Assembly (NCBI GenBank): GCA_905213895.1
Contig: CAJMKE010000010.1
Span: 45,923-109,922 of the forward strand
DNA from: an uncultured Alistipes sp.
Lineage (GTDB): Bacteria; Bacteroidota; Bacteroidia; Bacteroidales; Rikenellaceae
DNA length: 64,000 nt
Direction: 5' to 3'
Positions 26,902 to 35,676 of this stretch are shown one piece after another. Position 1 is the stretch's first letter; every line of letters starts with the position of its first letter. Under the pieces are notes generated by a model. That model ran no database searches. It was not told where the DNA came from and was given only the letters and a program-made list of their open reading frames with translations. The translations under genes were made by a program, and so were the position numbers.

Positions 26902-28155
26902 ATGAAAGAATCAATCATCGAAAAGTCCTACGAAATCGCCCGCGAACGCTATGCGGCGATAGGCGTGGATACCGAAAAGGCAATCGGACGGTTGCAGGAC
27001 ATAGTGTTGTCGATGCACTGCTGGCAGGCGGACGACGTGTCGGGATTCGAGAACCCCGACGGCGAACTCTCGGGCGGAATACAGGCTACGGGCAACTACC
27101 CCGGCAAGGCGCGCAACATCGACGAGGTGCGTCGCGACATCGATTTCGCGGCGTCGCTCGTTCCGGCAAAACACCGTCTGAACCTCCACGCGATATACGG
27201 CGATTTCGGCGGCAAGGCGGTAGACCGTGACGAGATAGAGCCGTCGCACTTCGAGAGTTGGATGCAGTGGACTGCCGAACGCGGCATGAAACTCGATTTC
27301 AACTCCACCTCGTTCTCGCACCCGAAGAGCGGGTCGCTCACGCTCGCCAACCCCGACGACGGAATCCGCAGTTTCTGGATTGAGCATACGAAACGCTGCC
27401 GTGCGATTGCCGAGGAGATGGGTCGCCGTCAGGGTTCGCCGAGCATCATGAATCTGTGGATTCACGACGGCTCGAAGGATACGACCGTGAACCGTATGCG
27501 CTACCGCGAACTGCTCAAAGAGTCGCTCGACGAGATTTTCGCCACCGAATACGCCGACATGCGCGACTGCATCGAGGCGAAACTCTTCGGCATCGGAGCG
27601 GAGAGTTATACGGTAGGTTCCTACGATTTCTATCTCGCCTACGGAGCGAAGCACAACAAGATAGTTACGCTCGACACCGGACATTTCCACCCGACGGAGA
27701 GCATAGCCGACAAGATTTCGTCGCTGCTGCTGTTCACACCGGAGGTGATGCTGCATGTCAGCCGCCCCGTGCGCTGGGATTCCGACCACGTTACGACCAT
27801 GAACGACGAGACACTCGAACTCGCCAAGGAGATTGTGCGCTGCGACGCGCTCGACAGAGTGCATATAGGACTGGACTATTTCGATGCGTCGATAAACCGC
27901 GTCGGTGCGTATGTCGTCGGCATGCGTGCCACGCAGAAATGTCTGTTGCAGGCTCTGCTCGAACCGACCGATACTTTGCGCGGCTACGAAGCCGAAAACC
28001 GCCTGTTCGAGCGGCTGGCGATGTTGGAGGAGGGCAAGTCGCTGCCGTGGAGTGCCGTGTGGGACATGTTCTGCCTGCGCAACGGAGTGCCGGTCGGCGA
28101 GGAGTACATAACCGAGATTCAGCGTTACGAACGCGATGTAACATCGAAACGATAG
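26902..28155 (+). CDS. rhaA: L-rhamnose isomerase RhaA
   Basis: Interconverts L-rhamnose and L-rhamnulose in a metal-dependent TIM-barrel fold. 417 residues, as expected. Recognisable stretches are MHCWQADDVSGFE, GGIQATGNYPGKARN, LDFNSTSFSHPKS, the metal-site region NLWIHDGSKD, and VTLDTGHFHPTESIADKIS. It lies between the kinase and aldolase genes; rhaD follows after four bases. Confidence 0.96.
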   Translation: MKESIIEKSYEIARERYAAIGVDTEKAIGRLQDIVLSMHCWQADDVSGFENPDGELSGGIQATGNYPGKARNIDEVRRDIDFAASLVPAKHRLNLHAIYGDFGGKAVDRDEIEPSHFESWMQWTAERGMKLDFNSTSFSHPKSGSLTLANPDDGIRSFWIEHTKRCRAIAEEMGRRQGSPSIMNLWIHDGSKDTTVNRMRYRELLKESLDEIFATEYADMRDCIEAKLFGIGAESYTVGSYDFYLAYGAKHNKIVTLDTGHFHPTESIADKISSLLLFTPEVMLHVSRPVRWDSDHVTTMNDETLELAKEIVRCDALDRVHIGLDYFDASINRVGAYVVGMRATQKCLLQALLEPTDTLRGYEAENRLFERLAMLEEGKSLPWSAVWDMFCLRNGVPVGEEYITEIQRYERDVTSKR

Positions 28156-28159
28156 AGCC

Positions 28160-28963
28160 ATGAAATCGATTCTGGAAGGTCGCCCCGAGTTGGCGCACAA
28201 GATAGATGAGGTAGCCGAAGTCGCAGGCTATCTCTGGCAAAAGGGCTGGGCTGAACGCAACGGCGGCAACATCACGATAAACATCACCGAATTTGTGGAC
28301 GACGGGATACGTTCGCTCGCTCCTATAAGCGGACCTATGCCCATCGGCGTTACGCTGCCGCATCTGCGGGGCTGCTGGTTCTTCTGCAAGGGTACGAACC
28401 GCCGTATGCGCGACCTCGCGCGCCGACCGATGGAGAACGGCTCGGTAATCCGCATCCTCGACGACTGCGCGAGTTACGAAATCGTGGCTGACAATCCGGT
28501 GCGTCCGACGTCCGAACTGCCGGCGCACCTGTCGATGCACGAACAGATGATTGCTTCGGGCAACGGCTATCGGGCTGCGCTGCATACGCACCCAATCGAC
28601 CTCGTCGCCATGAGCCATAATCCCGAGTTTCTGAAAAAGGATGTATTGACGAATCTGCTGTGGAGCATGATTCCCGAGACGCGGGCGTTCTGCCCGAAGG
28701 GACTGGGTATTGTGCCTTACCGTATGCCGGGTTCGGTCGAACTCGCCGAACGGACGGTCGAGGAGTTGCGCGACTACGACGTGGTTCTGTGGGAGAAACA
28801 CGGCGTATGTGCCGTAGCCGAAAATATCGTCGAGGCGTTCGATATGGTCGATACGCTCTCCAAGTCGGCTCAAATCTACATGACGGCCCGCAATATGGGC
28901 TTCGTTCCCGAGGGCATGTCGCAGGAGCAGATGGACGAGTTGAAGCAGGCTTTCGGACTCTGA
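28160..28963 (+). CDS. rhaD: Rhamnulose-1-phosphate aldolase RhaD
   Basis: Class II (zinc) aldolase that splits rhamnulose-1-phosphate to DHAP and L-lactaldehyde. 267 residues. KGWAERNGGNITINIT, the substrate/metal stretch LPAHLSMHEQM, ALHTHPIDLVAMSH with the zinc histidines, and LWEKHGVCAVAE match the AraD/RhaD family. Last gene of the rha operon, followed by a palindromic array shared with the convergent DoxX gene. No lactaldehyde reductase, transporter or regulator is adjacent. Confidence 0.95.
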   Translation: MKSILEGRPELAHKIDEVAEVAGYLWQKGWAERNGGNITINITEFVDDGIRSLAPISGPMPIGVTLPHLRGCWFFCKGTNRRMRDLARRPMENGSVIRILDDCASYEIVADNPVRPTSELPAHLSMHEQMIASGNGYRAALHTHPIDLVAMSHNPEFLKKDVLTNLLWSMIPETRAFCPKGLGIVPYRMPGSVELAERTVEELRDYDVVLWEKHGVCAVAENIVEAFDMVDTLSKSAQIYMTARNMGFVPEGMSQEQMDELKQAFGL

Positions 28964-28975
28964 TGGAGAATGGGG

Positions 28976-29027
28976 AAGACCCTAACGATTTTAAGGACTT
29001 TAAAGACTTTAAGGTCGTTAGGGTCTT
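28976..29027. terminator. Palindromic TTAANGWCN array acting as a likely bidirectional terminator
   Basis: Thirteen-base inverted arms AAGACCCTAACGA (28976-28988) and TCGTTAGGGTCTT (29015-29027) enclose an array with TTAA at 28991, 29000 and 29009, plus edge variants CTAA and TTAG kept at the 9-bp pitch. The whole array can fold on itself and ends in a U-rich stretch. It lies between convergent rhaD and the DoxX gene, and the DoxX stop codon is inside it. Confidence 0.75.
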
Positions 29028-29479
29028 TTCCATTTTGCCTTGCGGCGGTTTTCGGCGCGGGAGCGTTCGATGCGGTCGGCGAAGATGCGGTCTATCGAGT
29101 AGCGTCCGGGTCCCACGACGTACAGAAGCAGAAATACCATGAGGTTCACGAACGCCATCTCGCCGTCGGCAACGCTCCATTTGTGGACGACGACGAACGC
29201 CGTAATCATAGTTATAATCATCGGTATCATGCACAGCCGGTGCAGAAAGCCGATGATGAATGCCGCCGAACATACCGCCTCGCCGAATATTGCCAGCATC
29301 AGCGATTGTCGGCTGCCGATGCCGAGCGGGTCGGGAAACGTCTGCGAAAGCGTGTCGAAATCCATGATTTTGCCTATGCCGTGTACCATAAGCAGTACGC
29401 CGAACAGAACTCTGAGCGACAGCACGAACAACGAAAAGTTCTTGCGGTAGGCGTAGGTCGGAAACAGGAAAGAGTACAT
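29018..29479 (-). CDS. DoxX-family inner-membrane protein
   Basis: 153 residues with about four hydrophobic helices. The segment LRVLFGVLLMVHGIGKIMDF and the later FGEAVCSAAFIIGFLHRLCMIPMI resemble the DoxX/DoxD family of small membrane proteins of uncertain function. The ATG at 29479 is chosen because the upstream extension is encoded by a repeat array. The C-terminus is basic and ends inside the palindromic array shared with rhaD. Confidence 0.75.
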   Translation of the reverse strand: MYSFLFPTYAYRKNFSLFVLSLRVLFGVLLMVHGIGKIMDFDTLSQTFPDPLGIGSRQSLMLAIFGEAVCSAAFIIGFLHRLCMIPMIITMITAFVVVHKWSVADGEMAFVNLMVFLLLYVVGPGRYSIDRIFADRIERSRAENRRKAKWKRP

Positions 29480-29492
29480 AGCGTAAAAATCT

Positions 29493-29537
29493 TTAAAGTC
29501 TTTAACGTCCTTAAAGTCGTTAAGGACGTCAAGGTCG
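29493..29537. repeat. TTAANGWCN array, 5 units (upstream of the DoxX gene)
   Basis: TTAA words at 29493, 29502, 29511 and 29520, and a degenerate TCAA at 29529. It lies in the divergent spacer between the DoxX gene and the esterase promoter, so it would be in the 5' leader of the DoxX transcript or its promoter. Confidence 0.8.
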
Positions 29538-29561
29538 TATTGCATTATTTGTGCCGATTGC

Positions 29562-29592
29562 TTGTGAGGGTCGGTGAGAATCGCTATTTTTG
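29562..29592 (+). promoter_or_regulatory. Promoter of the esterase gene
   Basis: TTG (29562-29564), a 20-bp spacer and TATTTTTG (29585-29592). The ATG follows four bases after the -7 box, so the mRNA should start at or next to the initiation codon. Confidence 0.7.
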
Positions 29593-29596
29593 TGAT

Positions 29597-30412
29597 ATGA
29601 AAACTCTTGAATCACTTCTGATTGTCGCGGTTCTGTGCGTTGCGGCGTTGTCTGCCCGAGCGCAGAACCCGTCCGCCCACCGCTCCGGAATGCTGGAATA
29701 CACCGTAAGGGACAGCCTGCGCAGGGCATTGGTTTTCGCGCCTGCGGATATGCCGTCAGACGGTGAAGTGCCGCTCGTGTTCGTGTTCCACGGTCGCAGG
29801 GGTGTCATCGAAAAGGCTTCGCGGCGGATGTGCGTTCACGAACTGTGGGACGATGCCGTCGTCGTCTATCCACAAGGCTTGTGGACTACCGGCGGCGTGG
29901 TCGGAGCGGGTTACGGCTGGGTGATGCCGACGGCGGACGACTGCGGTCGCGACATAGAGTTTTTCGATGCGCTGCTCGATACGCTCCGACACCGGTTCCG
30001 CATAGACGAACGACGCATCTACTGCATGGGACACTCCAACGGCGGCGGATTCGTTCAAGGGTTGTGGTCGGTTCGCGGCGACGTATTCGCAGCGGTGGCG
30101 TCCGTACATTCGGGAACGGGCAGAATGTCGAAACGGATTCTGGACATGCGCCGTCCGAAACCCGTATTCTTCGTCGGCGGTTCGTCCGACGAAATCGTGC
30201 GCTATGACCGTGTGCTGGATGCCGTATACTCCGCCGTTGAGTTGAACGGCTGCAAACCGAAGGGACGCAAGATGTCCGAACACGTCCGTCTGTTCCGCTC
30301 TTCCGACGGCAACGACGTGGCGGCGTATCTCCATTCGGGCGGACACCGTTTTCCGGAAGAGGCGTTGCCTCACATAGTCGAATTTTTCAGGTCGCATCCC
30401 CGCAAGCGGTAG
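29597..30412 (+). CDS. Secreted alpha/beta-hydrolase esterase (PHB depolymerase / LpqC-like)
   Basis: 271 residues with a cleavable signal peptide (MKTLESLLIVAVLCVAALSARA). The body has LVFVFHGRRG (oxyanion region), the nucleophile elbow YCMGHSNGGGF, an acid-region candidate GGSSDEIV and a C-terminal HSGGHRFPEE with the likely catalytic His. These fit the family that includes feruloyl and acetyl esterases and polyhydroxybutyrate depolymerases (COG3509-like). The natural substrate cannot be read from the sequence; periplasmic or extracellular polysaccharide de-esterification is plausible in a gut bacterium. Confidence 0.8.
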   Translation: MKTLESLLIVAVLCVAALSARAQNPSAHRSGMLEYTVRDSLRRALVFAPADMPSDGEVPLVFVFHGRRGVIEKASRRMCVHELWDDAVVVYPQGLWTTGGVVGAGYGWVMPTADDCGRDIEFFDALLDTLRHRFRIDERRIYCMGHSNGGGFVQGLWSVRGDVFAAVASVHSGTGRMSKRILDMRRPKPVFFVGGSSDEIVRYDRVLDAVYSAVELNGCKPKGRKMSEHVRLFRSSDGNDVAAYLHSGGHRFPEEALPHIVEFFRSHPRKR

Positions 30413-30491
30413 CCTTTCGCCGGCACCAAAGCCCGTAAGTGTCGTTCCGTCTGTACTGTGAAAAAATATCTCCCGATTTGGCGCATTTATT

Positions 30492-30522
30492 TTGCGACAT
30501 TCGAGAATAATCCGTATTTTCG
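30492..30522 (+). promoter_or_regulatory. Promoter of murG-ftsZ gene cluster
   Basis: TTG (30492-30494), a 20-bp spacer and TATTTTCG (30515-30522), 27 bp before the murG ATG. It indicates that this part of the division cluster has its own promoter. Confidence 0.65.
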
Positions 30523-30549
30523 CAGTTAATTCGGTTAATATCATTTTAC

Positions 30550-31653
30550 ATGAAACGGATAATTCTTTCGGGCGGCGGAACAGGCGGTCATATCTATCCG
30601 GCGGTATCGGTCGCAGAGGCGTTGAAACGCCGTTTCGGCGACGATGTGGAGATACTTTTCGTCGGAGCGGAGGGCAAGATGGAGATGCAGACCATTCCCC
30701 GTCTGGGCTATCGCATAGTGGGTCTGCCTATCGCGGGTCTGCAACGCAAACTGACGCTGCGCAACCTCGCGCTGCCGATGCAGGTGCTGCGGTCGCTGCG
30801 TCGCGCGCGAGCCGTAATCAAGGAGTTCCGTCCCGACATCGTGGCTGGATTCGGCGGCTATGCGAGCGCGCCTATCGTGTGGATGGCTCAGCGCATGGGC
30901 ATCCCGACCGTCATTCAGGAGCAGAACTCCTACGCGGGTCTCGTGAACAAAATCGTCGGTGGCGGTGCGAAGAGCGTCTGCGTCGCATACGACGGCATGG
31001 AGCGTTTCTTCAATGCCGGCAAAATCGTGATGACGGGCAATCCGCTGCGCGGTTCGTTCTCGAAGGGCAGCATCGACAGGGCGGAGGCGTTGAAGTACTA
31101 CGGCTTCGACGGTTCGCTGCCGGTAATGCTCGTGGTCGGAGGTTCGCTCGGTACGCGTACTCTGAACAACATGATGAAATCGTGGGTCATGACGCTCGGC
31201 GGCAAGGCTCCCGTTCAGGTGATATGGCAGACTGGACGCTACTACGAGGCGGAGATGAAACAGTTCCTCGGGCATTATCCGACGGAAAACATCTGGCAGG
31301 GGGCGTTCATCGACCGCATGGATTACGCCTACGAAATCGCCGACGTCGTGGTTTCGCGCAGCGGGGCATGCACTGTGTCCGAACTGTGTCTGGCGGGCAA
31401 GCCGACCCTTTTCGTACCGTCACCGAATGTCGCCGAAGACCACCAGACCAAAAACGCTCAGGCACTCGTGAACAAGAAGGCGGCGCGTATGGTCGCCGAT
31501 GCCGATGCGGTCGATTGCGGAATATCGACGGCACTGCGCATGATTGCCGACAAGGACGAACTCACGATGCTGTCGAAAAACATATCGCGCCTCGCTGTTC
31601 CCGATGCGGCGGACCGCGTGGCTGACGAAATAGTGAAATATTGGGGAGAATAA
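30550..31653 (+). CDS. murG: UDP-GlcNAc:lipid I transferase MurG
   Basis: Glycosyltransferase that makes lipid II at the inner face of the membrane. 367 residues. The start IILSGGGTGGHIYPAVSVAEAL holds the first glycine loop. DIVAGFGGYASAPIVWMAQ, TVIQEQNSYAGLVN and the C-terminal SRSGACTVSELCLAGKPTLFVPSPNVAEDHQT (donor-binding region) are classic. It is followed after six bases by murC. Confidence 0.97.
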   Translation: MKRIILSGGGTGGHIYPAVSVAEALKRRFGDDVEILFVGAEGKMEMQTIPRLGYRIVGLPIAGLQRKLTLRNLALPMQVLRSLRRARAVIKEFRPDIVAGFGGYASAPIVWMAQRMGIPTVIQEQNSYAGLVNKIVGGGAKSVCVAYDGMERFFNAGKIVMTGNPLRGSFSKGSIDRAEALKYYGFDGSLPVMLVVGGSLGTRTLNNMMKSWVMTLGGKAPVQVIWQTGRYYEAEMKQFLGHYPTENIWQGAFIDRMDYAYEIADVVVSRSGACTVSELCLAGKPTLFVPSPNVAEDHQTKNAQALVNKKAARMVADADAVDCGISTALRMIADKDELTMLSKNISRLAVPDAADRVADEIVKYWGE

Positions 31654-31659
31654 CCTGAA

Positions 31660-33042
31660 ATGAAGAAGAACAGAATATACTTTATCGGAATCGGCGGAAT
31701 CGGAATGAGTGCGCTGGCACGCTATTTCCTCGACGAGGGATGGACGGTGGGTGGCTACGACCGCGCGGAGTCCGACCTCACGCGCCGTCTTTCCGATGCG
31801 GGAGCGAAGATACACTACGAGGACGACGTGAAACTGATTCCCGATGAATTTCTCGACCCCGAACTTACGGCGGTGGTCTACACGCCAGCCGTGCCGGCGG
31901 AACATACCGAATTCACGATGTTCCGCGAGCGCGGGTTCGAGGTTATGAAGCGTTCGCAGATGCTCGGTCTGCTGTCGCAGGGCAAATATGTGATGGCGGT
32001 CGCCGGCACTCACGGCAAGACCACCACATCCACTCTGGTTGCATGGCTCAACCGTCGTGCGGCGGGCGAGGGCAGTGCGTTCCTGGGCGGAGTGTCGAAG
32101 AATTTCGGCGGCAATCTGGTGTCGGGCGAGGGAAGGCGGCTCGCGGTCGAGGCGGACGAATTCGACCGTTCGTTCCTGCGGCTCTATCCCGATGTCGCGG
32201 TCGTAACGTCGGCTGATGCCGACCATCTCGACATCTACGGCACGCACGAGGCGGTGAAGGAGGCGTTCGCGCAGTTCATATCGCAGATAAAGGCGGGCGG
32301 CGCGCTCGTGCTGAAACTCGGAGTGGACGTAGCCGTGCGCAACGACGCGATAAAGGTGTGGCGGTACTCCTACGACGAGCCGTGCGACTTCTATGCGAAG
32401 AACGTGGCGTTGACAGGCGGCGGACACTACCGCTATGACATAGTTACCCCGTCGGGCGTCGTCGAGGGCTGCACGCTCGGAGTGCCGGGGTGGATAAACA
32501 TCGAAAATTCGGTAGCCGCCGTAGCGGCGTTCTGGTGCGCGGCGAAAGCCGAGGGCAAACCGTTCGACGGAGATGCGCTGCGCAGCGCGCTGGCGGAATT
32601 CTCGGGCGTCAAGCGGCGTTTCGAATTTTACGTCAATACGCCGAAGCAGGTATATATGGACGATTATGCCCATCATCCGCGCGAACTGTCGGCGACGATT
32701 GCGTCGGTGCGCAAAATGTTCCCCGGCAGGCGGCTTACGGCGATATTCCAGCCGCACCTCTATACCCGCACCCGCGACCTCTACACCGAGTTCGCCGCGG
32801 CACTGTCGCTTGCCGACGAGGTCGTGCTGCTGCCGATATATCCTGCCCGCGAGGAGCCTATCGAGGGCGTCGGGTCGCAGATGATTGCCGATTTGGTAAC
32901 CGTTCCGTGCCGTATAGTAGAGCGCGAACGGATTGCGGAAGAGATAGGGAATATGGATACCGATGTGGTCGTGTCGTTCGGTGCGGGAAATATCGATGCC
33001 TGCTGCGGCGCGATTGCCGAGGTGTTGAAGAGAAAGGCTTGA
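31660..33042 (+). CDS. murC: UDP-N-acetylmuramate-L-alanine ligase MurC
   Basis: Adds L-Ala to UDP-MurNAc with ATP. 460 residues. The N-terminal Rossmann motif is YFIGIGGIGMSALARYF; the P-loop is VAGTHGKTTTSTL, followed by AVEADEFDRSFL. The C-terminal ligase domain has DDYAHHPRELSATIASVRKMFP and FQPHLYTRTRDLY. The order murG-murC-ftsQ-ftsA-ftsZ follows the usual division/cell-wall cluster. Confidence 0.97.
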   Translation: MKKNRIYFIGIGGIGMSALARYFLDEGWTVGGYDRAESDLTRRLSDAGAKIHYEDDVKLIPDEFLDPELTAVVYTPAVPAEHTEFTMFRERGFEVMKRSQMLGLLSQGKYVMAVAGTHGKTTTSTLVAWLNRRAAGEGSAFLGGVSKNFGGNLVSGEGRRLAVEADEFDRSFLRLYPDVAVVTSADADHLDIYGTHEAVKEAFAQFISQIKAGGALVLKLGVDVAVRNDAIKVWRYSYDEPCDFYAKNVALTGGGHYRYDIVTPSGVVEGCTLGVPGWINIENSVAAVAAFWCAAKAEGKPFDGDALRSALAEFSGVKRRFEFYVNTPKQVYMDDYAHHPRELSATIASVRKMFPGRRLTAIFQPHLYTRTRDLYTEFAAALSLADEVVLLPIYPAREEPIEGVGSQMIADLVTVPCRIVERERIAEEIGNMDTDVVVSFGAGNIDACCGAIAEVLKRKA

Positions 33043-33054
33043 TTTTTAGGAGTT

Positions 33055-34152
33055 ATGCTCAAACGCGCAGGCGAAATAGCCCTTGTGGTCGCAGTGTGGT
33101 CGATTGCTGTCGGCTATATCGTCTATGCGTCGGTTCTCGCTTCGCGGCACCGTGCGGTGCAGACGGTCGAGCGGGTGGACATAAGCATAACCGACAGCAC
33201 CGCCGGCGGACAACTCGTTACGAGCCGCAAGGTGCGCGAATGGATTCTGCGCAGCGGCATCGCGACGATAGGCGCGCCGGCAGACGCCGTGGATGCGGCG
33301 GGCATCCGGCACATTATAGCCCGCAACGGATTCGTCGATGACGTCGATGTCTACGTAACATACTCTGGCATCATGCACGTCGATATAAGCCAGCGGCGAC
33401 CTATGATGCGTCTGTTGACGGACGGCTACAATGCCTACGTTACCGAGGACGGTTTCATTTTTGCCGCTCCCGAGGCGTCGGCTCTCTACGTGCCGGTAGT
33501 TACGGGAAGTTACCGACCGATAGTGCCGCCGTCCTACGAGGGGTACATCGGCGATTACGTCGCCGACCTGCAAGCCGATGCCGAGAAAAGGATAAGGCAG
33601 ATTGAAAAGGAGAGGAATCCGCTTTACGCCAAGGAGGATGTAATCAAGGATTCGCTGCGGAGCATCCGTCGGGAGCGCGTGAAGAAAAAGTGGTTCGAAT
33701 CGAAGGACGATTTCGAGAAGCGCGTCGAAGCCAAGCGCAAGAGCAAACGTCTGCGCCGACGCTACCAGAACGGTCTGTTGCGCGACGTGCGGCGCAAGAT
33801 GGACGCGATTACGGCACGTCAGGACGCCGTGAGGGCGGAGCAGAAAAAAAACGAGGAAAAGTATGCCGATTTCCTCAAACTGATTAACTTTGTCCGTCAG
33901 GTCGAGGACGACGGATTCTGGTCGGCGGAGATTGTCCAAATCGTCGCTTCGTCCGCATCGTCGGGCGCGATGGAACTGGTTCTCGTCCCGCGCAGCGGCG
34001 ATTTCCGCATCGTGTTCGGCGAAATCGGCGATGCGGAGCGGAAGTTCGACAAACTGATGCGGTTCTACCGCGACGGACTGGGCAGAATCGGCTGGAACAG
34101 ATACGGAACTATAAATTTGAAATATAATAATCAGGTGGTTTGCACCGAATAG
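33055..34152 (+). CDS. ftsQ: Cell-division protein FtsQ with a charged coiled-coil insertion
   Basis: Bitopic divisome protein. 365 residues, longer than the roughly 250 usual in Bacteroidales (from memory). A short cytoplasmic N-terminus is followed by one membrane helix (residues 8-28). A POTRA-like part follows (about 40-150) with ISQRRPMMRL and the phrase VPVVTGSYRP. Residues about 158-271 are a highly charged Lys/Arg/Glu segment with coiled-coil character (KRIRQIEKERNP, then KKKWFESKDDFEKRVEAKRK). The C-terminal beta domain resumes at FVRQVEDDGFWSAEIVQI and VLVPRSGDFRIVFG. Identity rests on these motifs and on its position between murC and ftsA. Confidence 0.88.
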   Translation: MLKRAGEIALVVAVWSIAVGYIVYASVLASRHRAVQTVERVDISITDSTAGGQLVTSRKVREWILRSGIATIGAPADAVDAAGIRHIIARNGFVDDVDVYVTYSGIMHVDISQRRPMMRLLTDGYNAYVTEDGFIFAAPEASALYVPVVTGSYRPIVPPSYEGYIGDYVADLQADAEKRIRQIEKERNPLYAKEDVIKDSLRSIRRERVKKKWFESKDDFEKRVEAKRKSKRLRRRYQNGLLRDVRRKMDAITARQDAVRAEQKKNEEKYADFLKLINFVRQVEDDGFWSAEIVQIVASSASSGAMELVLVPRSGDFRIVFGEIGDAERKFDKLMRFYRDGLGRIGWNRYGTINLKYNNQVVCTE

Positions 34153-34156
34153 GGAT

Positions 34157-35671
34157 ATGGATAAAAAGAGTTACATAGTAGGCGTCGATATAGGTTCGTC
34201 GAATGTCGTCGTCGTGGTCGGCACCCGCAATGCCGACGGCAGTCTGAATATCGACGGCATCGCGTCGCGTTCGGTCGCGGGCGGAGTTACGTCGGGACGC
34301 ATCGACAATGTGCGCTCGGTCGGAGCGGCGATTCGCGGGGCGAAAGAGGAGTTGGAGGAGGAGTTGGGCATCCGCATCAACGAGGCGTATGCCGGCATCT
34401 CGGGCAACTTTATCCGCTGCGCGAGTTACACCGACCACGTGTTCATCAAGGATTCGTCGCGCTGCATCACCAAGGAGGATGTGGCTGCGCTGCACGAGCG
34501 TATGCGCAACGTGCTTGCCGATGACGGCGAACAGATTATGGACCGTATCCCGCAGAACTACGTGGTGGACGACGGCAGCGAGACCGACGACCCCGTGGGT
34601 GCGTTCGGACGCAAACTCTCATCGACATTCCTGTTCATTCTGTGCAGCAGGGAGCAGATAGAGCGCGTTAAGATGGCGTTCCATAACGCCGGTCTGCGGC
34701 TGCTCGACATCTGCGTGAATCCTGCCGTGTCGCCCGAGGTACTGCTCTCCGACGAGGAGCGCGACGAGGGTGCGGCGGTTATCGACATCGGCGGCGGAAC
34801 GACCGACGTCTCGATAGTCCGCGGCGGCAAGTTGCGCTATGTCGCGTCGGTGCCTATCGGAGCATCGACCGTCGATGCCGACCTCCATGCCTTCGGAATC
34901 GCCAAAATCAACGCCGAGCAGATGAAGAAGAAGTACGGTTCGGCGGTGGCGGATATGGTGTCGCCCGACATTTCGGTGCCTATCCAGATGCCGGGGCAGA
35001 CGAAAAAGGACTTCTTGCAGGTGAATCTGGTGAAGATTATCGAGGCTCGCCTGAAAGACATAGCGGAGTTCGCGTGGGACGAAATCCGCAGCGCGAAATT
35101 CGCAAGCAGGATTCCGTGCGGCATAGTGCTTACGGGCGGTTCGGCACTGCTCGAAAACATCGACGAACTTTTCCGCCGCGAGACGGGTGCAAACGTGCGT
35201 CTCGGAGCGGCTCGGTACGGCATCGACGAGGAGTCGCAGCAGAAGATAGGTACGTATGCCCACTCGACCGCCGTCGCGGTATTGCTGTTCGGCTCGGAAC
35301 ACGGGTTCTGCGAGGTTACGGAGCGTGTGCCTGTTCCGACCAGACCGAATGCCGTTGCGGAGGAGCCTTCGAGAGTGCAGAAGCCGGTATCGCCGGTACG
35401 CCGCGAACAGCCGGAGAATCCGACGGTCGTGCAGCCGAAACCTGCTGTGGAGCATGAGGAGGAGAAGCCGGCGGATGCGGATTCCGTAGAGCAGGAGAAG
35501 CGTGAAGAGCCGGCTACGGTCGTCAAGACGGTAACGCCGACACCTCCGCCGGTAGAGGACGATGACGACGACGATTTCGATTCGGACAACGAAAAACAGG
35601 GTATAGTGTCGAAGGCTGCGCGGTGGTTCAACAAACTGCTCGGCGACAACAAGGATAACGAGTATTTATAG
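34157..35671 (+). CDS. ftsA: Cell-division protein FtsA with long acidic/proline linker
   Basis: Actin-like protein that tethers FtsZ to the membrane. 504 residues. The N-terminal ATPase motif is YIVGVDIGSSNVVVVVG; phosphate-2 region VIDIGGGTTDVSIVRGG; adenosine region GIVLTGGSALLENIDELF. After about residue 390 comes a Pro/Glu-rich linker with a run of aspartates, and then a C-terminal amphipathic helix (IVSKAARWFNKLL) that is the likely membrane anchor. It starts five bases after ftsQ. Confidence 0.95.
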   Translation: MDKKSYIVGVDIGSSNVVVVVGTRNADGSLNIDGIASRSVAGGVTSGRIDNVRSVGAAIRGAKEELEEELGIRINEAYAGISGNFIRCASYTDHVFIKDSSRCITKEDVAALHERMRNVLADDGEQIMDRIPQNYVVDDGSETDDPVGAFGRKLSSTFLFILCSREQIERVKMAFHNAGLRLLDICVNPAVSPEVLLSDEERDEGAAVIDIGGGTTDVSIVRGGKLRYVASVPIGASTVDADLHAFGIAKINAEQMKKKYGSAVADMVSPDISVPIQMPGQTKKDFLQVNLVKIIEARLKDIAEFAWDEIRSAKFASRIPCGIVLTGGSALLENIDELFRRETGANVRLGAARYGIDEESQQKIGTYAHSTAVAVLLFGSEHGFCEVTERVPVPTRPNAVAEEPSRVQKPVSPVRREQPENPTVVQPKPAVEHEEEKPADADSVEQEKREEPATVVKTVTPTPPPVEDDDDDDFDSDNEKQGIVSKAARWFNKLLGDNKDNEYL

Positions 35672-35676
35672 GAGAT

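Noticed and set aside
28160..30412. DoxX gene and esterase as parts of the rhamnose operon
   Set aside because: DoxX is convergent and the esterase has its own promoter; no functional link is visible.
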